Assembly: GCF_000372465.1 (NCBI RefSeq)
Contig: NZ_AQUZ01000060.1
Coordinates: 1 to 51,047 of the forward strand
Origin: Kribbella catacumbae DSM 19601
GTDB lineage: Bacteria > Actinomycetota > Actinomycetes > Propionibacteriales > Kribbellaceae
Length of the DNA stretch: 51,047 bases
Direction: 5' to 3'
Below the pieces are notes generated by a model that did no database searches, was not told the origin of the DNA, and saw nothing but the letters and a program-made list of their open reading frames with translations. A program made the position numbers and the translations under genes. How positions within the stretch are numbered: position 1 is the first letter of the stretch; the number at the start of each line of letters is the position of its first letter. Shown piece by piece: positions 39,703 to 47,366 of the stretch.

Positions 39703-40776
39703 ATGGCCGCCCATCGCAAGACCCCGCTGACCCTGTTGACCGGGCTTTCCACCACGCTTCGCGAGCCCGTGCTGGGCACCATGGTCGACGCCACCACCGT
39801 GGCCGTCGTCGTGGATCAGGACGAACTGCGGCATCGCGGAGTGCTGACCTGGCGAGTGATCGACCAGAGCGGCCCGATCGACGCCGGTGAGTTCACCGTG
39901 GACGACGATTGCGGCTCCTGCCAGCTGATCGAGTCGCTTCTGCCCCTGCTGGAGACGCTCGTCGCGCGCGGGCACTGGCAACACGTAGTACTGGCTGCTC
40001 CGCCGGCTATGGAGGCCCGGTCGCTGGCGAGTGCTCTGGTCGCCACGATGCCGGAAGTACAGGTCGACACGGTCACTTGCGTGGTCGACGCCGTGCTGCT
40101 GGTCGAGCAGTTGTCCGGGGATGAACTGCTGGATGAGCGCGGCCTCGCGCTCGGCCCGCCTGACCGCCGCAACGTGGCCGAGCTGACCGCACGACAGGTC
40201 GAGTACGCCGATGTCTGTGTGCTCGCGAATGCGCATCGCAGCAAGGCACCCGAGCGTTTGCATCACCTGCTTCAGCACCTCAATCCGCGCACCACTGTCG
40301 TCAACAGCGACGCCACCGGCGTACCGGCGGCAAGGGTTGCCCGCCTCGGCCGCTTCGACTTCCAAGCAGCCGAGGCTTGGGCAGGGGAGCTGGCCACCGA
40401 CTCACGGCTGCAGCCGAGCGGCGACGGCGTCACCACGATGCTTTGGCGATCGAGCCGTCCGCTTCACCCAGCGCGGCTCAACGATGCCCTCGAAGACATC
40501 GTCGACGGCGTCGTCCGGAGTCGCGGAGTCGTCTGGCTCGCCAACCGGCCGACCCAACGAGTCCGCTGGGAGTCGGCCGGCTACAGCGCCTCGCTGGGCA
40601 TGCTCGGCGAGTGGTCCGATTCCGAGCACCTGGCCGAATGCACGGTGGTAGCGACCGGCGTCGGCCTGGATCCCGCCCGCTTGCAGGCGGTCCTCGATGC
40701 CTGCCTGCTCACCGAATCCGAACTGGCCAGCATGGACTGGCAGTCCCTGGACGATCCGTTCGCCGGAGTCCTCTAA
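39703..40776 (+). CDS. CobW/COG0523-like protein with degenerate GTPase motifs
   Basis: A 357-residue protein of the COG0523 metallochaperone group by overall layout. It has an N-terminal strand (LTLLTGLSTTLREPV) in place of the GxxGxGKTT loop, CGSC near residue 70 in the position of the family's CxCC metal site, and RQVEYADVCVLANAHRS where NKxD is expected. A CobW C-terminal domain follows (HPARLNDALEDIVDGVV, then VRWESAGYSASLGMLGEW). Both nucleotide-binding motifs are lost, so GTP hydrolysis is doubtful. The perfect Zur box means it is made under zinc starvation. It may deliver or hold zinc without GTP. Confidence 0.78.
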   Translation: MAAHRKTPLTLLTGLSTTLREPVLGTMVDATTVAVVVDQDELRHRGVLTWRVIDQSGPIDAGEFTVDDDCGSCQLIESLLPLLETLVARGHWQHVVLAAPPAMEARSLASALVATMPEVQVDTVTCVVDAVLLVEQLSGDELLDERGLALGPPDRRNVAELTARQVEYADVCVLANAHRSKAPERLHHLLQHLNPRTTVVNSDATGVPAARVARLGRFDFQAAEAWAGELATDSRLQPSGDGVTTMLWRSSRPLHPARLNDALEDIVDGVVRSRGVVWLANRPTQRVRWESAGYSASLGMLGEWSDSEHLAECTVVATGVGLDPARLQAVLDACLLTESELASMDWQSLDDPFAGVL

Positions 40777-40778
40777 AC

Positions 40779-40808
40779 GCCCTGCGCCCAAAGTTGTTGG
40801 CGCAGGGC
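40779..40808. terminator. Hairpin terminator between convergent genes
   Basis: GCCCTGCGCC and GGCGCAGGGC pair perfectly around a 10-base AT-rich loop, between the CobW-like and aldolase genes. Confidence 0.8.
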
Positions 40809-40820
40809 ACCCGAGGTCCT

Positions 40821-41582
40821 CTAACGCGCGGCCGCGAGGTGGGCGGCGGCCGCGGCTTGTAGGTGGTCGAGGTCCGACGACACGGTAGCGAAGGTGTAGC
40901 CCTCGCTCAGCCGTTGCCGGGCCTCCGCACCGCTGTGCGTATGGATGCCCGCGGCAACACCAGCCGCGGCCGCGGTACGGGCGATCAACTCCACGGCAGC
41001 GTCAAAGGTCTCATCGACGTCCGGATCGCCCGGATACTTGCCACCCACGGCCAGCCGCAGATCCGACGGCCCCACATAGATTCCATCCAGCCCAGGCGTC
41101 GCGCAGATCCCGGCGACGTTCTCCAGACCCTGCCGAGTCTCGATCATCGCCAGTACGACGGTCGCCGCGTCCGCCTCCGCCGGTACCGGGCCGATCCGCA
41201 ACCCGGAGCGCGCCGGCCCGTACGACCGGATCCCCGTCGGTGGATACCGCGCCGCCTCGACGGCCCGCAACGCGTCCTCGGCCGTATCGACCAGCGGCAC
41301 GATCACCCCGGCCGCGCCGGCGTCCAGCGCGCGCCCGATCGGCGTCGCGTTGTTCGCCTCGACCCGCACCAGCCCCGCAGTACCGTTGCCTGCGGCATCA
41401 ATCGCCATCAGGCCGTCCAGCACCCCGCGGGCGTCGATCAGCCCGTGCTGCCCATCCAGTCCTACGTAGTCGTACCCGGTCAACGCGATCCGCTCGGTCG
41501 CGGCCGGCGCGTCCATCGTCACCCAGTACCCCACAGCGACCTGCCGGCTCTTGAGCCGATCGGCGAACTCCTTCGACGTCAT
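40821..41582 (-). CDS. HpcH/HpaI-family aldolase
   Basis: A 253-residue class II aldolase-like enzyme that cleaves 2-oxo-4-hydroxy acids to pyruvate and an aldehyde with a divalent metal. Motifs are DYVGLDGQHGL (about 38-48), VRVEANN, GAAGVIVPLVDTAEDA, AMIETRQGLENV with the metal-binding Glu, and GLDGIYVGPSDL. The ATG was chosen by family start. It is the last gene of a run that begins with an acyl-CoA dehydrogenase and carboxyltransferase, so its substrate may come from a branched-chain or related acid pathway; this is inference. Confidence 0.9.
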   Translation of the reverse strand: MTSKEFADRLKSRQVAVGYWVTMDAPAATERIALTGYDYVGLDGQHGLIDARGVLDGLMAIDAAGNGTAGLVRVEANNATPIGRALDAGAAGVIVPLVDTAEDALRAVEAARYPPTGIRSYGPARSGLRIGPVPAEADAATVVLAMIETRQGLENVAGICATPGLDGIYVGPSDLRLAVGGKYPGDPDVDETFDAAVELIARTAAAAGVAAGIHTHSGAEARQRLSEGYTFATVSSDLDHLQAAAAAHLAAAR

Positions 41583-41599
41583 GCAGTCCCTCTCGGCGC

Positions 41600-42358
41600 T
41601 CAGCTGAGCAACGGCAGCCTGACCGCGAAGATGCCCAGCTGGTCCAGGTCGTCCTCGGTGAGCGGCAGCCGCCCAGTTGCCTTCAGCACGTAGGTGGTCG
41701 TGTCCCACGAGATCACATCCCACGCCTCCGGACCGAACAGCCCGTCCAGAGTGCGGGCAGTCACCTGCAGCCCCTCCGGATCCGGCTCCGGCGCATCGGG
41801 CAGCTCCAGCATCAGATCGAGGTGATGAATCGTCGCCTCGGTGACCAGCGTCGCGACGAAGTCGGCGGCCCGCAGTACATGGCCTTGCGTCTCGACCTTG
41901 TGCCCCTTCTCCGCCAGCCGCACCGCAGCCACCCGAGCGGCCGCACTCGACACCGCGGCCCAGTGCCCGACCAGCTCCACCGACGGCGCCCGGTACGCCG
42001 CCGCAACCGCCCGCACGAAGCTCGTCTCGCCTGGCTCGCCCGTGTTGCCCGCGTCGCCCGTCTCGCCCGTCTCGCCCGTCTCGCCCGTTTCGTCCGGCTC
42101 GTCCGGCTCGTCCTGCCAGTACGAGACGAAGTCTCGATCCGGATCCGCCGTCGACGGTGTCGCGAACGCGACCAGCGCCCGCTCCGCGTCGTACAGGAGA
42201 TGCACGAGCAGCGCGCCGACGGGCATCTCCTCGCACCGGGTCGCCCGCTCGAAGGCGGCATCCGGCAACCCCTGCACTACCTCGGTCAGCCGCCCATAAG
42301 TCCGGCCCAGCGTCGCCGCCTGCCCCAACGGCAACGCTCCACGCTCAGGAGCCCTCAT
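41600..42358 (-). CDS. Maleylpyruvate isomerase/DinB-like (MDMPI N-terminal) protein
   Basis: A 252-residue protein of the mycothiol-dependent maleylpyruvate isomerase type. Recognisable parts are YGRLTEVVQGLPDAAFERAT, the CEEMPVGALLVHLLYD helix and VTEATIHHLDLML with a metal-type HxxD-like pattern. It is 17 bases upstream of the aldolase gene. Residues about 85-110 are an in-frame Glu/Thr/Gly repeat (DETGETGETGETG), a low-complexity insert in a surface loop. Substrate unknown; these proteins often act on mycothiol adducts. Confidence 0.75.
   Translation of the reverse strand: MRAPERGALPLGQAATLGRTYGRLTEVVQGLPDAAFERATRCEEMPVGALLVHLLYDAERALVAFATPSTADPDRDFVSYWQDEPDEPDETGETGETGETGDAGNTGEPGETSFVRAVAAAYRAPSVELVGHWAAVSSAAARVAAVRLAEKGHKVETQGHVLRAADFVATLVTEATIHHLDLMLELPDAPEPDPEGLQVTARTLDGLFGPEAWDVISWDTTTYVLKATGRLPLTEDDLDQLGIFAVRLPLLS
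42054..42115. repeat. Short in-frame tandem repeat (TCTCGCCCG units)
   Basis: Three to four near-perfect 9-base units followed by degenerate copies encode repeated Thr-Gly-Glu and Asp-Glu-Pro in the MDMPI-like protein. Unit length keeps the frame. Confidence 0.7.
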
Positions 42359-42463
42359 ACAACCGAACCTAACCCCGGCGCCGCACGCAGGCCAAGGAAC
42401 ATGCTCGCAGAACGGCGTACCGGATGCCGGCGGCACCAGACCGGCCGCACGCCGTGCCAGGCG

Positions 42464-43993
42464 CTAGACCGGCGGTACTCCGTGCCGCCGGGTGGAGAAG
42501 TGACGGTTCTTCGTCTGCGCTGCGGCCAGCCGGGCGATCAGCTCGTCGCGCAGGTTCTCCGGCTCGACGATGGCGTCGATCACCAGGTCGGCCGCGAGCC
42601 GGAGGATATCGATGTCGGTCTCGTACTCGTCGCGCAGCTTGGAGACGTACTCGACCCGCTCCCCCTCGTCCGCGATCTCCTGGATCTTGTTGTAGTAGAC
42701 GGCATTGATCGCCGCCTCCGGCCCCATCACCGCGATCTTTGCCGTCGGCAACGCAAGACACGCGTCCGGCGAGAAACCCGGCCCGCACATCGCGTAAAGC
42801 CCTGCCCCATAAGCCTTCCGGACGATCACCGATACCGTCGGCACGGTCGCCTCCGACACCGCGGTGATCATCTTCGCGCCGTGCCGGATGATCCCGGCCC
42901 GCTCGACCTCCGAGCCGATCATGAAGCCCGGTACGTCGCACAGATAGACCAGCGGCACGTTGAACGCGTCGCACAACCAGATGAACCGGGCCGCCTTGTC
43001 CGCCGAGTCGACGAACAGCACGCCACCCTTCACGGCCGGCTGGTTCGCCACGATCCCAACGACCTGCCCGGCGAGCAGCCCGAACCCGGTGACGAGTTCC
43101 GGCGCGTACGACGGCTTGACCTCGAAGAAGGTGTCGGCATCGAGCAACGCGTCGATCACGTCGTGGATGTCGAACCCGATGCTCTCCTCGACCGGCACCA
43201 GGTCCCGGGTGAAGTCGCGGCCGGCGGCGGACGCGTCGTACGAGGGAAGCGGCGACTGCCACGAACCGGGCAGATAGGAGAAGTACTGCTTGGCCAGGTC
43301 GATCGCCTCGGCGTCATCGCTGGCGAGCAGGTCACCGCAGCCGGACACACTGGTGTGCATCCGGGCGCCGCCCATCTCCTCCAGGGTCACCTTCTCGCCG
43401 ACCACCATCTCGGCCATCCGCGGCGACCCGAGGTACATCGAGGCGTTGCCGTCGACCATGATCACCAGGTCGCAGAACGCCGGGATGTACGCGCCACCCG
43501 CGGCCGACGGGCCGAACAGGCAGCAGATCTGCGGCACCTTGCCGGACAGCGCGACCTGGTTGTGGAAGATCCGGCCCGCGCCGCGCCGGCCCGGGAAGAG
43601 GTCGACCTGGTCGGTGATCCGCGCGCCGGCGGAGTCGATCAGCCAGAAGATCGGCAGCTCGTCGCGGATCGCGACCTCGGTGATCCGGACGATCTTCTCG
43701 ACCGTCCGGGCACCCCACGAGCCGGCCTTGACGGTCGGGTCGTTCGCGACCAGCAGCGCCGGCCGGCCGTCGACCAGGGCGCGCCCGGTGACGACGCCGT
43801 CCGCGGGCAGACCCGGGTTCAGCGCGTTGGCCAGCTGCGCGTCCTCGACGAAGCTGCCCTCGTCGACGAGCAGCGCAATCCGGTCCCGGACGTAGAGCTT
43901 GTTCTGCGAGGCGAGCTTGGCCGCCGCCTTCTCGGGCGGCGCCAGCGTCGCCTCACGCGCGACCTTGACCTCGGTCCAGTGATCCCTGCTCAT
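42464..43993 (-). CDS. Acyl-CoA carboxylase carboxyltransferase subunit (methylcrotonyl-type)
   Basis: A 509-residue carboxyltransferase. The N-terminal half shows RDRIALLVDEGSF, GSWGARTVEKIVRITEVA, LIDSAGARITDQV and the oxyanion loop FGPSAAGGAYIPAFCD. The C-terminal half shows LCDVPGFMIGSEVERAGIIRHGAK, RKAYGAGLYAMCGPGF and the ending RHGVPPV. The AGGAYIPA and AGLYAMCG variants point to branched-chain (3-methylcrotonyl or related) substrates rather than propionyl-CoA. It lies 28 bases after the dehydrogenase, as in leucine-type degradation clusters. The biotin carboxylase subunit is not here and must be elsewhere. Confidence 0.9.
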   Translation of the reverse strand: MSRDHWTEVKVAREATLAPPEKAAAKLASQNKLYVRDRIALLVDEGSFVEDAQLANALNPGLPADGVVTGRALVDGRPALLVANDPTVKAGSWGARTVEKIVRITEVAIRDELPIFWLIDSAGARITDQVDLFPGRRGAGRIFHNQVALSGKVPQICCLFGPSAAGGAYIPAFCDLVIMVDGNASMYLGSPRMAEMVVGEKVTLEEMGGARMHTSVSGCGDLLASDDAEAIDLAKQYFSYLPGSWQSPLPSYDASAAGRDFTRDLVPVEESIGFDIHDVIDALLDADTFFEVKPSYAPELVTGFGLLAGQVVGIVANQPAVKGGVLFVDSADKAARFIWLCDAFNVPLVYLCDVPGFMIGSEVERAGIIRHGAKMITAVSEATVPTVSVIVRKAYGAGLYAMCGPGFSPDACLALPTAKIAVMGPEAAINAVYYNKIQEIADEGERVEYVSKLRDEYETDIDILRLAADLVIDAIVEPENLRDELIARLAAAQTKNRHFSTRRHGVPPV

Positions 43994-44021
43994 GCGGCCA
44001 TCCTGTCACTCGACCGGTGGG

Positions 44022-45188
44022 TCATTCGACCGGCAGACCGAGGCCACGGGCGATGAGCATGCGCTGTACTTCGGAAGTGCCTTCGCCGATCTCGAGGATC
44101 TTGGCGTCGCGGTAGAAGCGGGTGACCGGGTACTCCTCCATGAAGCCGTAGCCGCCGAACACCTGGGTGGCGATCCGGGTCGCGGTGACCGCGGACTCGG
44201 TCGCGTACAGCTTGGCGACGGCGGCGGCCTGCTTGAACTCCTTCACCGGAGCACCCGCGTCCTTGAGCGCCGCGGCCCGGTACACGAGCAGTTCGGCCGC
44301 GTCAGCCATCACCTTGAGGTCGGAGATCTGGAACGCGACCCCCTGCTTCTGACCGATCGGTACGCCGAACGTTTTGCGCTCACCGGCGTACTGGACCGAC
44401 ATCTCCAGGCACGCCTTGATGCATCCCAGCGCCACCGCGCCGATCGCGACCCGGCCGTCGTCCAGGGTGGCGAGGAACTGCCCGAATCCCTTACCGCGTT
44501 CACCGAGCAGGTTCGCCTCGGGAACCCGGCAGCCGGCGAACGACAGCGGGTGGGTGTCGGATGCATGCCAGCCGAGCTTGTCGTACGCCGCCTCCGCCAC
44601 GAAGCCCGGCGTACCGGTCGGCACGATGATCGTGGAGATCTCCGGCCGCCCGTCGGCCTTCTCGCCGGTGCGTGCCGTCACGGTGACCAGCGAGGTGATG
44701 CTCGAGCCGGAGTTGGTGATGAACTGCTTCGACCCGTCGATCACCCACTCGCCGTTGTCGAGCACGGCCTTCGTCTTCGTCGCGCCCGCGTCGGACCCGG
44801 ACTCGGGCTCGGTGAGGCCGAACCCGGCCAGCCGCTTGCCGGCGACGAGGTCGGGCAGCCACTGCTGCTTCTGCTCGTCGGTGCCGTAGGTGAGGATCGG
44901 GTTGATCCCGAGCCCGACCGCCGCCTCGAGCGTGATGCCCATCGACTGGTCGACCTTGGAGATCTCCTCGATCGCGACACACAGGCTGGTGAAGTCCCCG
45001 CCCGACCCGCCGAACTCCTCCGGCGCGGTCAGCCCGAACAGCCCGAGCGCGCCCATCTTCTGGACCACCTCGACCGGGAAGTAGTGCTTGCGATCCCACT
45101 CGGCGGCCTGCGGCGCGATCTCGGCCTGAGCGAAGTCGCGCACGCTGTGGGCGAACTCGCGGTGCTCTTCGGACAGTTCGTACGACAT
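44022..45188 (-). CDS. Acyl-CoA dehydrogenase (isovaleryl/short-branched type)
   Basis: A 388-residue FAD enzyme forming enoyl-CoA. It has LSEEHREFAHSVRDFAQ, FGLTEPESGSDAGATKT, FITNSG, a middle domain with LGWHASDTHPLSFAGCRVP, then ERKTFGVPIGQKQG, FGGYGFMEEYP and the catalytic region LEIGEGTSEVQR. The start ATG (MSYELSE) has GGGAG 6 bases ahead. It is the first gene of the operon and faces a MerR-family regulator; the palindrome between them is a good fit for LiuR-type control of branched-chain acid degradation. Confidence 0.92.
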   Translation of the reverse strand: MSYELSEEHREFAHSVRDFAQAEIAPQAAEWDRKHYFPVEVVQKMGALGLFGLTAPEEFGGSGGDFTSLCVAIEEISKVDQSMGITLEAAVGLGINPILTYGTDEQKQQWLPDLVAGKRLAGFGLTEPESGSDAGATKTKAVLDNGEWVIDGSKQFITNSGSSITSLVTVTARTGEKADGRPEISTIIVPTGTPGFVAEAAYDKLGWHASDTHPLSFAGCRVPEANLLGERGKGFGQFLATLDDGRVAIGAVALGCIKACLEMSVQYAGERKTFGVPIGQKQGVAFQISDLKVMADAAELLVYRAAALKDAGAPVKEFKQAAAVAKLYATESAVTATRIATQVFGGYGFMEEYPVTRFYRDAKILEIGEGTSEVQRMLIARGLGLPVE

Positions 45189-45215
45189 GACAACTCCCGG
45201 GCCTCGTGATTGACG

Positions 45216-45232
45216 CTTACGTAAACGTAAAG
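45216..45232. promoter_or_regulatory. MerR (LiuR-like) operator
   Basis: CTTACGTAAACGTAAAG is a near-palindrome (TTACGTA/AACGTAA core) between the divergent dehydrogenase and MerR genes. TTxACGTxxACGTAA-type sites are known for LiuR, the MerR-family regulator of leucine/isovalerate degradation. Confidence 0.65.
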
Positions 45233-45260
45233 CACGATGGGCTGTGTGCACAATATTCGG

Positions 45261-45653
45261 GTGCCTGTCGAAACCGCTACTTGGTCCATCGCCGAACTGG
45301 CCGCCGAGTACGACGTCACCCTGCGCACCATCCGCTTCTACGAGGACCGCGGCCTGCTCACCCCGGAGCGCCGCGGGACGGTCCGCGTCTACCACCCCCG
45401 CGACAAGGTCCGCCTAGGCCTCATCCTGCGCGGCAAGCGACTGGGCTTCAGCCTCGACGAGATCGCCACCATCGTCGACATGTACGACGCGGAACCAGGC
45501 GAAGAAGGCCAACTCGTCTACCTCCTCAACCAGATCGGCACCCGCCGAGCCGAACTGGAGCAACGCCGCCGCGACATCGACGAAACCCTCGAGGAACTGG
45601 CAGAGGTAGAACGCCGCTGCCAAGCGGACCTCCGGTCCCTCCGCAACAGGTAG
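45261..45653 (+). CDS. MerR-family regulator (LiuR-like)
   Basis: A 130-residue regulator. The winged helix-turn-helix is at residues 6-70: WSIAELAAEYDVTLRTIRFY, EDRGLLTPERRGTVRVY and DKVRLGLILRGKRLGFSLDEI. A dimerising coiled coil follows (RRAELEQRRRDIDETLEELA), with no metal-binding cysteines. These are the features of the LiuR/organic-acid branch rather than of metal sensors. The GTG start is a choice; an ATG-class start 24 bases upstream is also open. It is divergent from the dehydrogenase/carboxyltransferase operon and likely controls it through the shared palindrome. Confidence 0.88.
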   Translation: MPVETATWSIAELAAEYDVTLRTIRFYEDRGLLTPERRGTVRVYHPRDKVRLGLILRGKRLGFSLDEIATIVDMYDAEPGEEGQLVYLLNQIGTRRAELEQRRRDIDETLEELAEVERRCQADLRSLRNR

Positions 45654-45659
45654 CTCACC

Positions 45660-45759
45660 GTCCCGACCGACAGGACATAGTGCCCTTTACCGCGCCTCTC
45701 CTCGCTCGTCGCCGCCTGAGCGGAGGCCGCACTGTCCACTATGTCCTGTCGGTCGGGAC
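45660..45759. terminator. Perfect 23-base inverted repeat between convergent regulators
   Basis: Arms 45660-45682 and 45737-45759 are exact complements (beginning GTCCCGACCGACAGGACATA) around a 54-base loop. They lie between the convergent MerR and MarR genes, 3 bases from each stop or nearly so, and can stop both transcripts. Confidence 0.75.
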
Positions 45760-45762
45760 AGA

Positions 45763-46194
45763 TCAGATGGCGTCCTCGTAGGTTTTGAGGGTTTTGACGA
45801 AGAGGGCTCGTTCGGTGTCGGTCAGCGGTGCCAGGGCTTCTCGCCAGGCTCGGGCGCTTCGGGCTAGCCAGGCGTCGATCGCGTCTCGGTGGGTTTCGGA
45901 GAGGGTGACGATGGCTCGGCGGCGGTCTTCGGGGTCTTCGCGGCGCTCGAGGATGCCTTTTCGGCTCAGTTCGCCCACCATCAGACTCACCGTCGCGGGG
46001 GTGACCTCCAGGCGTTCGGCTAGGTCGTTCACGCCTAGCGGGCCGTCGAAGAGCAGGTAGGCGAACAGCGAGAGATGGCGTGGCGCGAGGGACATGCCGG
46101 CCAGTTCGTCGGGGATCTTGGCGCGTTTCGCCCGGCCGACCAGCCTCGGCATCAGAAGGAGCAGCGTGCGGATGCTGTCGTCGACACTTGACAT
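45763..46194 (-). CDS. MarR-family transcriptional regulator
   Basis: A 143-residue winged-helix regulator. The DNA-binding part is LSLFAYLLFDGPLGVNDLAE, RLEVTPATVSLMVGELSRKG and ILERREDPEDRRRAIVTLSE (about 45-110), the standard MarR order with the DxRR wing. It is divergent from the deazaflavin-oxidoreductase/hemerythrin gene, and a TTTGC/GCAAA palindrome lies in the gap, so it probably represses that gene and itself. The ligand may be an oxidant or aromatic compound, by analogy with the family. Confidence 0.92.
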   Translation of the reverse strand: MSSVDDSIRTLLLLMPRLVGRAKRAKIPDELAGMSLAPRHLSLFAYLLFDGPLGVNDLAERLEVTPATVSLMVGELSRKGILERREDPEDRRRAIVTLSETHRDAIDAWLARSARAWREALAPLTDTERALFVKTLKTYEDAI

Positions 46195-46214
46195 ACCTTT
46201 GTCCTCAAAACTAT

Positions 46215-46226
46215 TTTGCTTGCAAA
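46215..46226. promoter_or_regulatory. MarR operator candidate
   Basis: TTTGCTTGCAAA is a 5-2-5 palindrome in the AT-rich gap between the MarR gene and its divergent neighbour. Confidence 0.55.
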
Positions 46227-46258
46227 GCTAAACAACCCACTGACGTGAGGGTAACGCC

Positions 46259-47167
46259 GTGAGCGACTTCAACCGCACCATCATCGAGGAGTTCCGGGCG
46301 AACGACGGCCAGGTCGGGGGCATGTTCGAAGGAGCTCCACTCCTGCTCCTCACCACCACAGGCGCCCGCACCGGCCGCCCGCACACCACACCGGCCGTGT
46401 ACGCCGAGGACGCCGGCCGGCTGATCATCTTCGCCTCCAACGCCGGCCAACCCACCGCGCCAGCCTGGCTCCACAACCTCCGAAGCAACCCCACGGTCAC
46501 CATCGAGCGCGGCACCGACCGCTTCGAGGCCGTCGCCACCGAACTCACCGGCCCCGAAAGAGATCGCCTGTACGCCGAACAGGCGCAGCGCGACCCCGCC
46601 TTCGCCGCTTACCAGGCAGGCACAGACCGCCGAATCCAAGTAGTCGCGCTGGTACCCGCCCGACTCGATGCACTCGTCGACCCGCCGGCCGACCAGCCAG
46701 CCGCGGCTATGCCCGCCGGACTCGAATCCGCGGTGGCGCCCGAGCGACTCGGGGCCGCGGCTGCGCAGTTGCGGCAGATTCACGCCGGGCTGCGGGCGGA
46801 GCTTGACGCAGTACGGGCTGCTGTGGATGACTACCTGGCCGGTACCGCACCTCGGCCGGCCGCGGATCTCCTCCGCCACTGCCTGTCCTTCTGCAGCGCG
46901 CTGCACGCCCACCACAACCGCGAGGACGGCGTGTTCCCCCGGTTGGCCGACGACTTCCCCGAGTTGAAATCGGCTCTCGATCGACTGAGCCGCGAACACG
47001 AAGTGATCGCCGAACTGAACACCAAGATCACCAAGCTGGTCACCGAACTCGGCGAGGGCGACGACCCTTCAGCCATCTCGCAGGAACTCGCCCGCCTTAC
47101 GACCGAACTCGAAACCCACTTCACCTACGAGGAGGCCCACCTCGGCCCGGCCCTCGACGCCGCCTGA
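46259..47167 (+). CDS. Deazaflavin-dependent oxidoreductase fused to a hemerythrin HHE domain
   Basis: A 302-residue two-domain protein. Residues 1-145 follow the Ddn/deazaflavin (F420)-dependent nitroreductase family: LLLLTTTGARTGRPHTTPAVY, IIFASNAGQPTAPAWLHNL and NPTVTIERGTDRF. Residues 165-300 are a four-helix hemerythrin-like HHE domain with CSALHAHHNREDGVFPRL, LSREHEVIAEL and the closing HFTYEEAHLGPAL, giving the His/Glu ligands of a di-iron site. The first domain normally stands alone; the second binds O2 or iron. The GTG start follows a MarR operator. An oxygen- or redox-linked F420 enzyme is the likely theme. Confidence 0.88.
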   Translation: MSDFNRTIIEEFRANDGQVGGMFEGAPLLLLTTTGARTGRPHTTPAVYAEDAGRLIIFASNAGQPTAPAWLHNLRSNPTVTIERGTDRFEAVATELTGPERDRLYAEQAQRDPAFAAYQAGTDRRIQVVALVPARLDALVDPPADQPAAAMPAGLESAVAPERLGAAAAQLRQIHAGLRAELDAVRAAVDDYLAGTAPRPAADLLRHCLSFCSALHAHHNREDGVFPRLADDFPELKSALDRLSREHEVIAELNTKITKLVTELGEGDDPSAISQELARLTTELETHFTYEEAHLGPALDAA

Positions 47168-47273
47168 TCGAAGCTTTCGGTTCTCCTCCGAAGTCTGCTG
47201 GAAGACGCTAGTCGGCCACCCGCGAATTGGTCCTGTGCCCTGCCCTCGAAGCGGTCCTTACCGCGGTACCGAT

Positions 47274-47303
47274 TCGCTGTCAGGCTCTTGGTCAAGACAG
47301 CGA
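47274..47303. promoter_or_regulatory. Inverted repeat upstream of the RibD-like gene
   Basis: TCGCTGTC and GACAGCGA pair around a 14-base loop that holds CTTGGTCAAG. It lies about 65 bases ahead of the gene and may be an operator. The rest of the 200-base gap shows no gene. Confidence 0.4.
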
Positions 47304-47366
47304 TCACACCCGGCATCGAGAGCAGGTCAGCTGCTCCGCCCCGGCGACGCCGACAAGGAGAAACGC

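Noticed and set aside
41822..44056. 744-residue plus-strand frame over the carboxyltransferase operon
   Set aside because: Spans two genes and an intergenic gap in antisense, with Arg/Asp-rich shadow composition.
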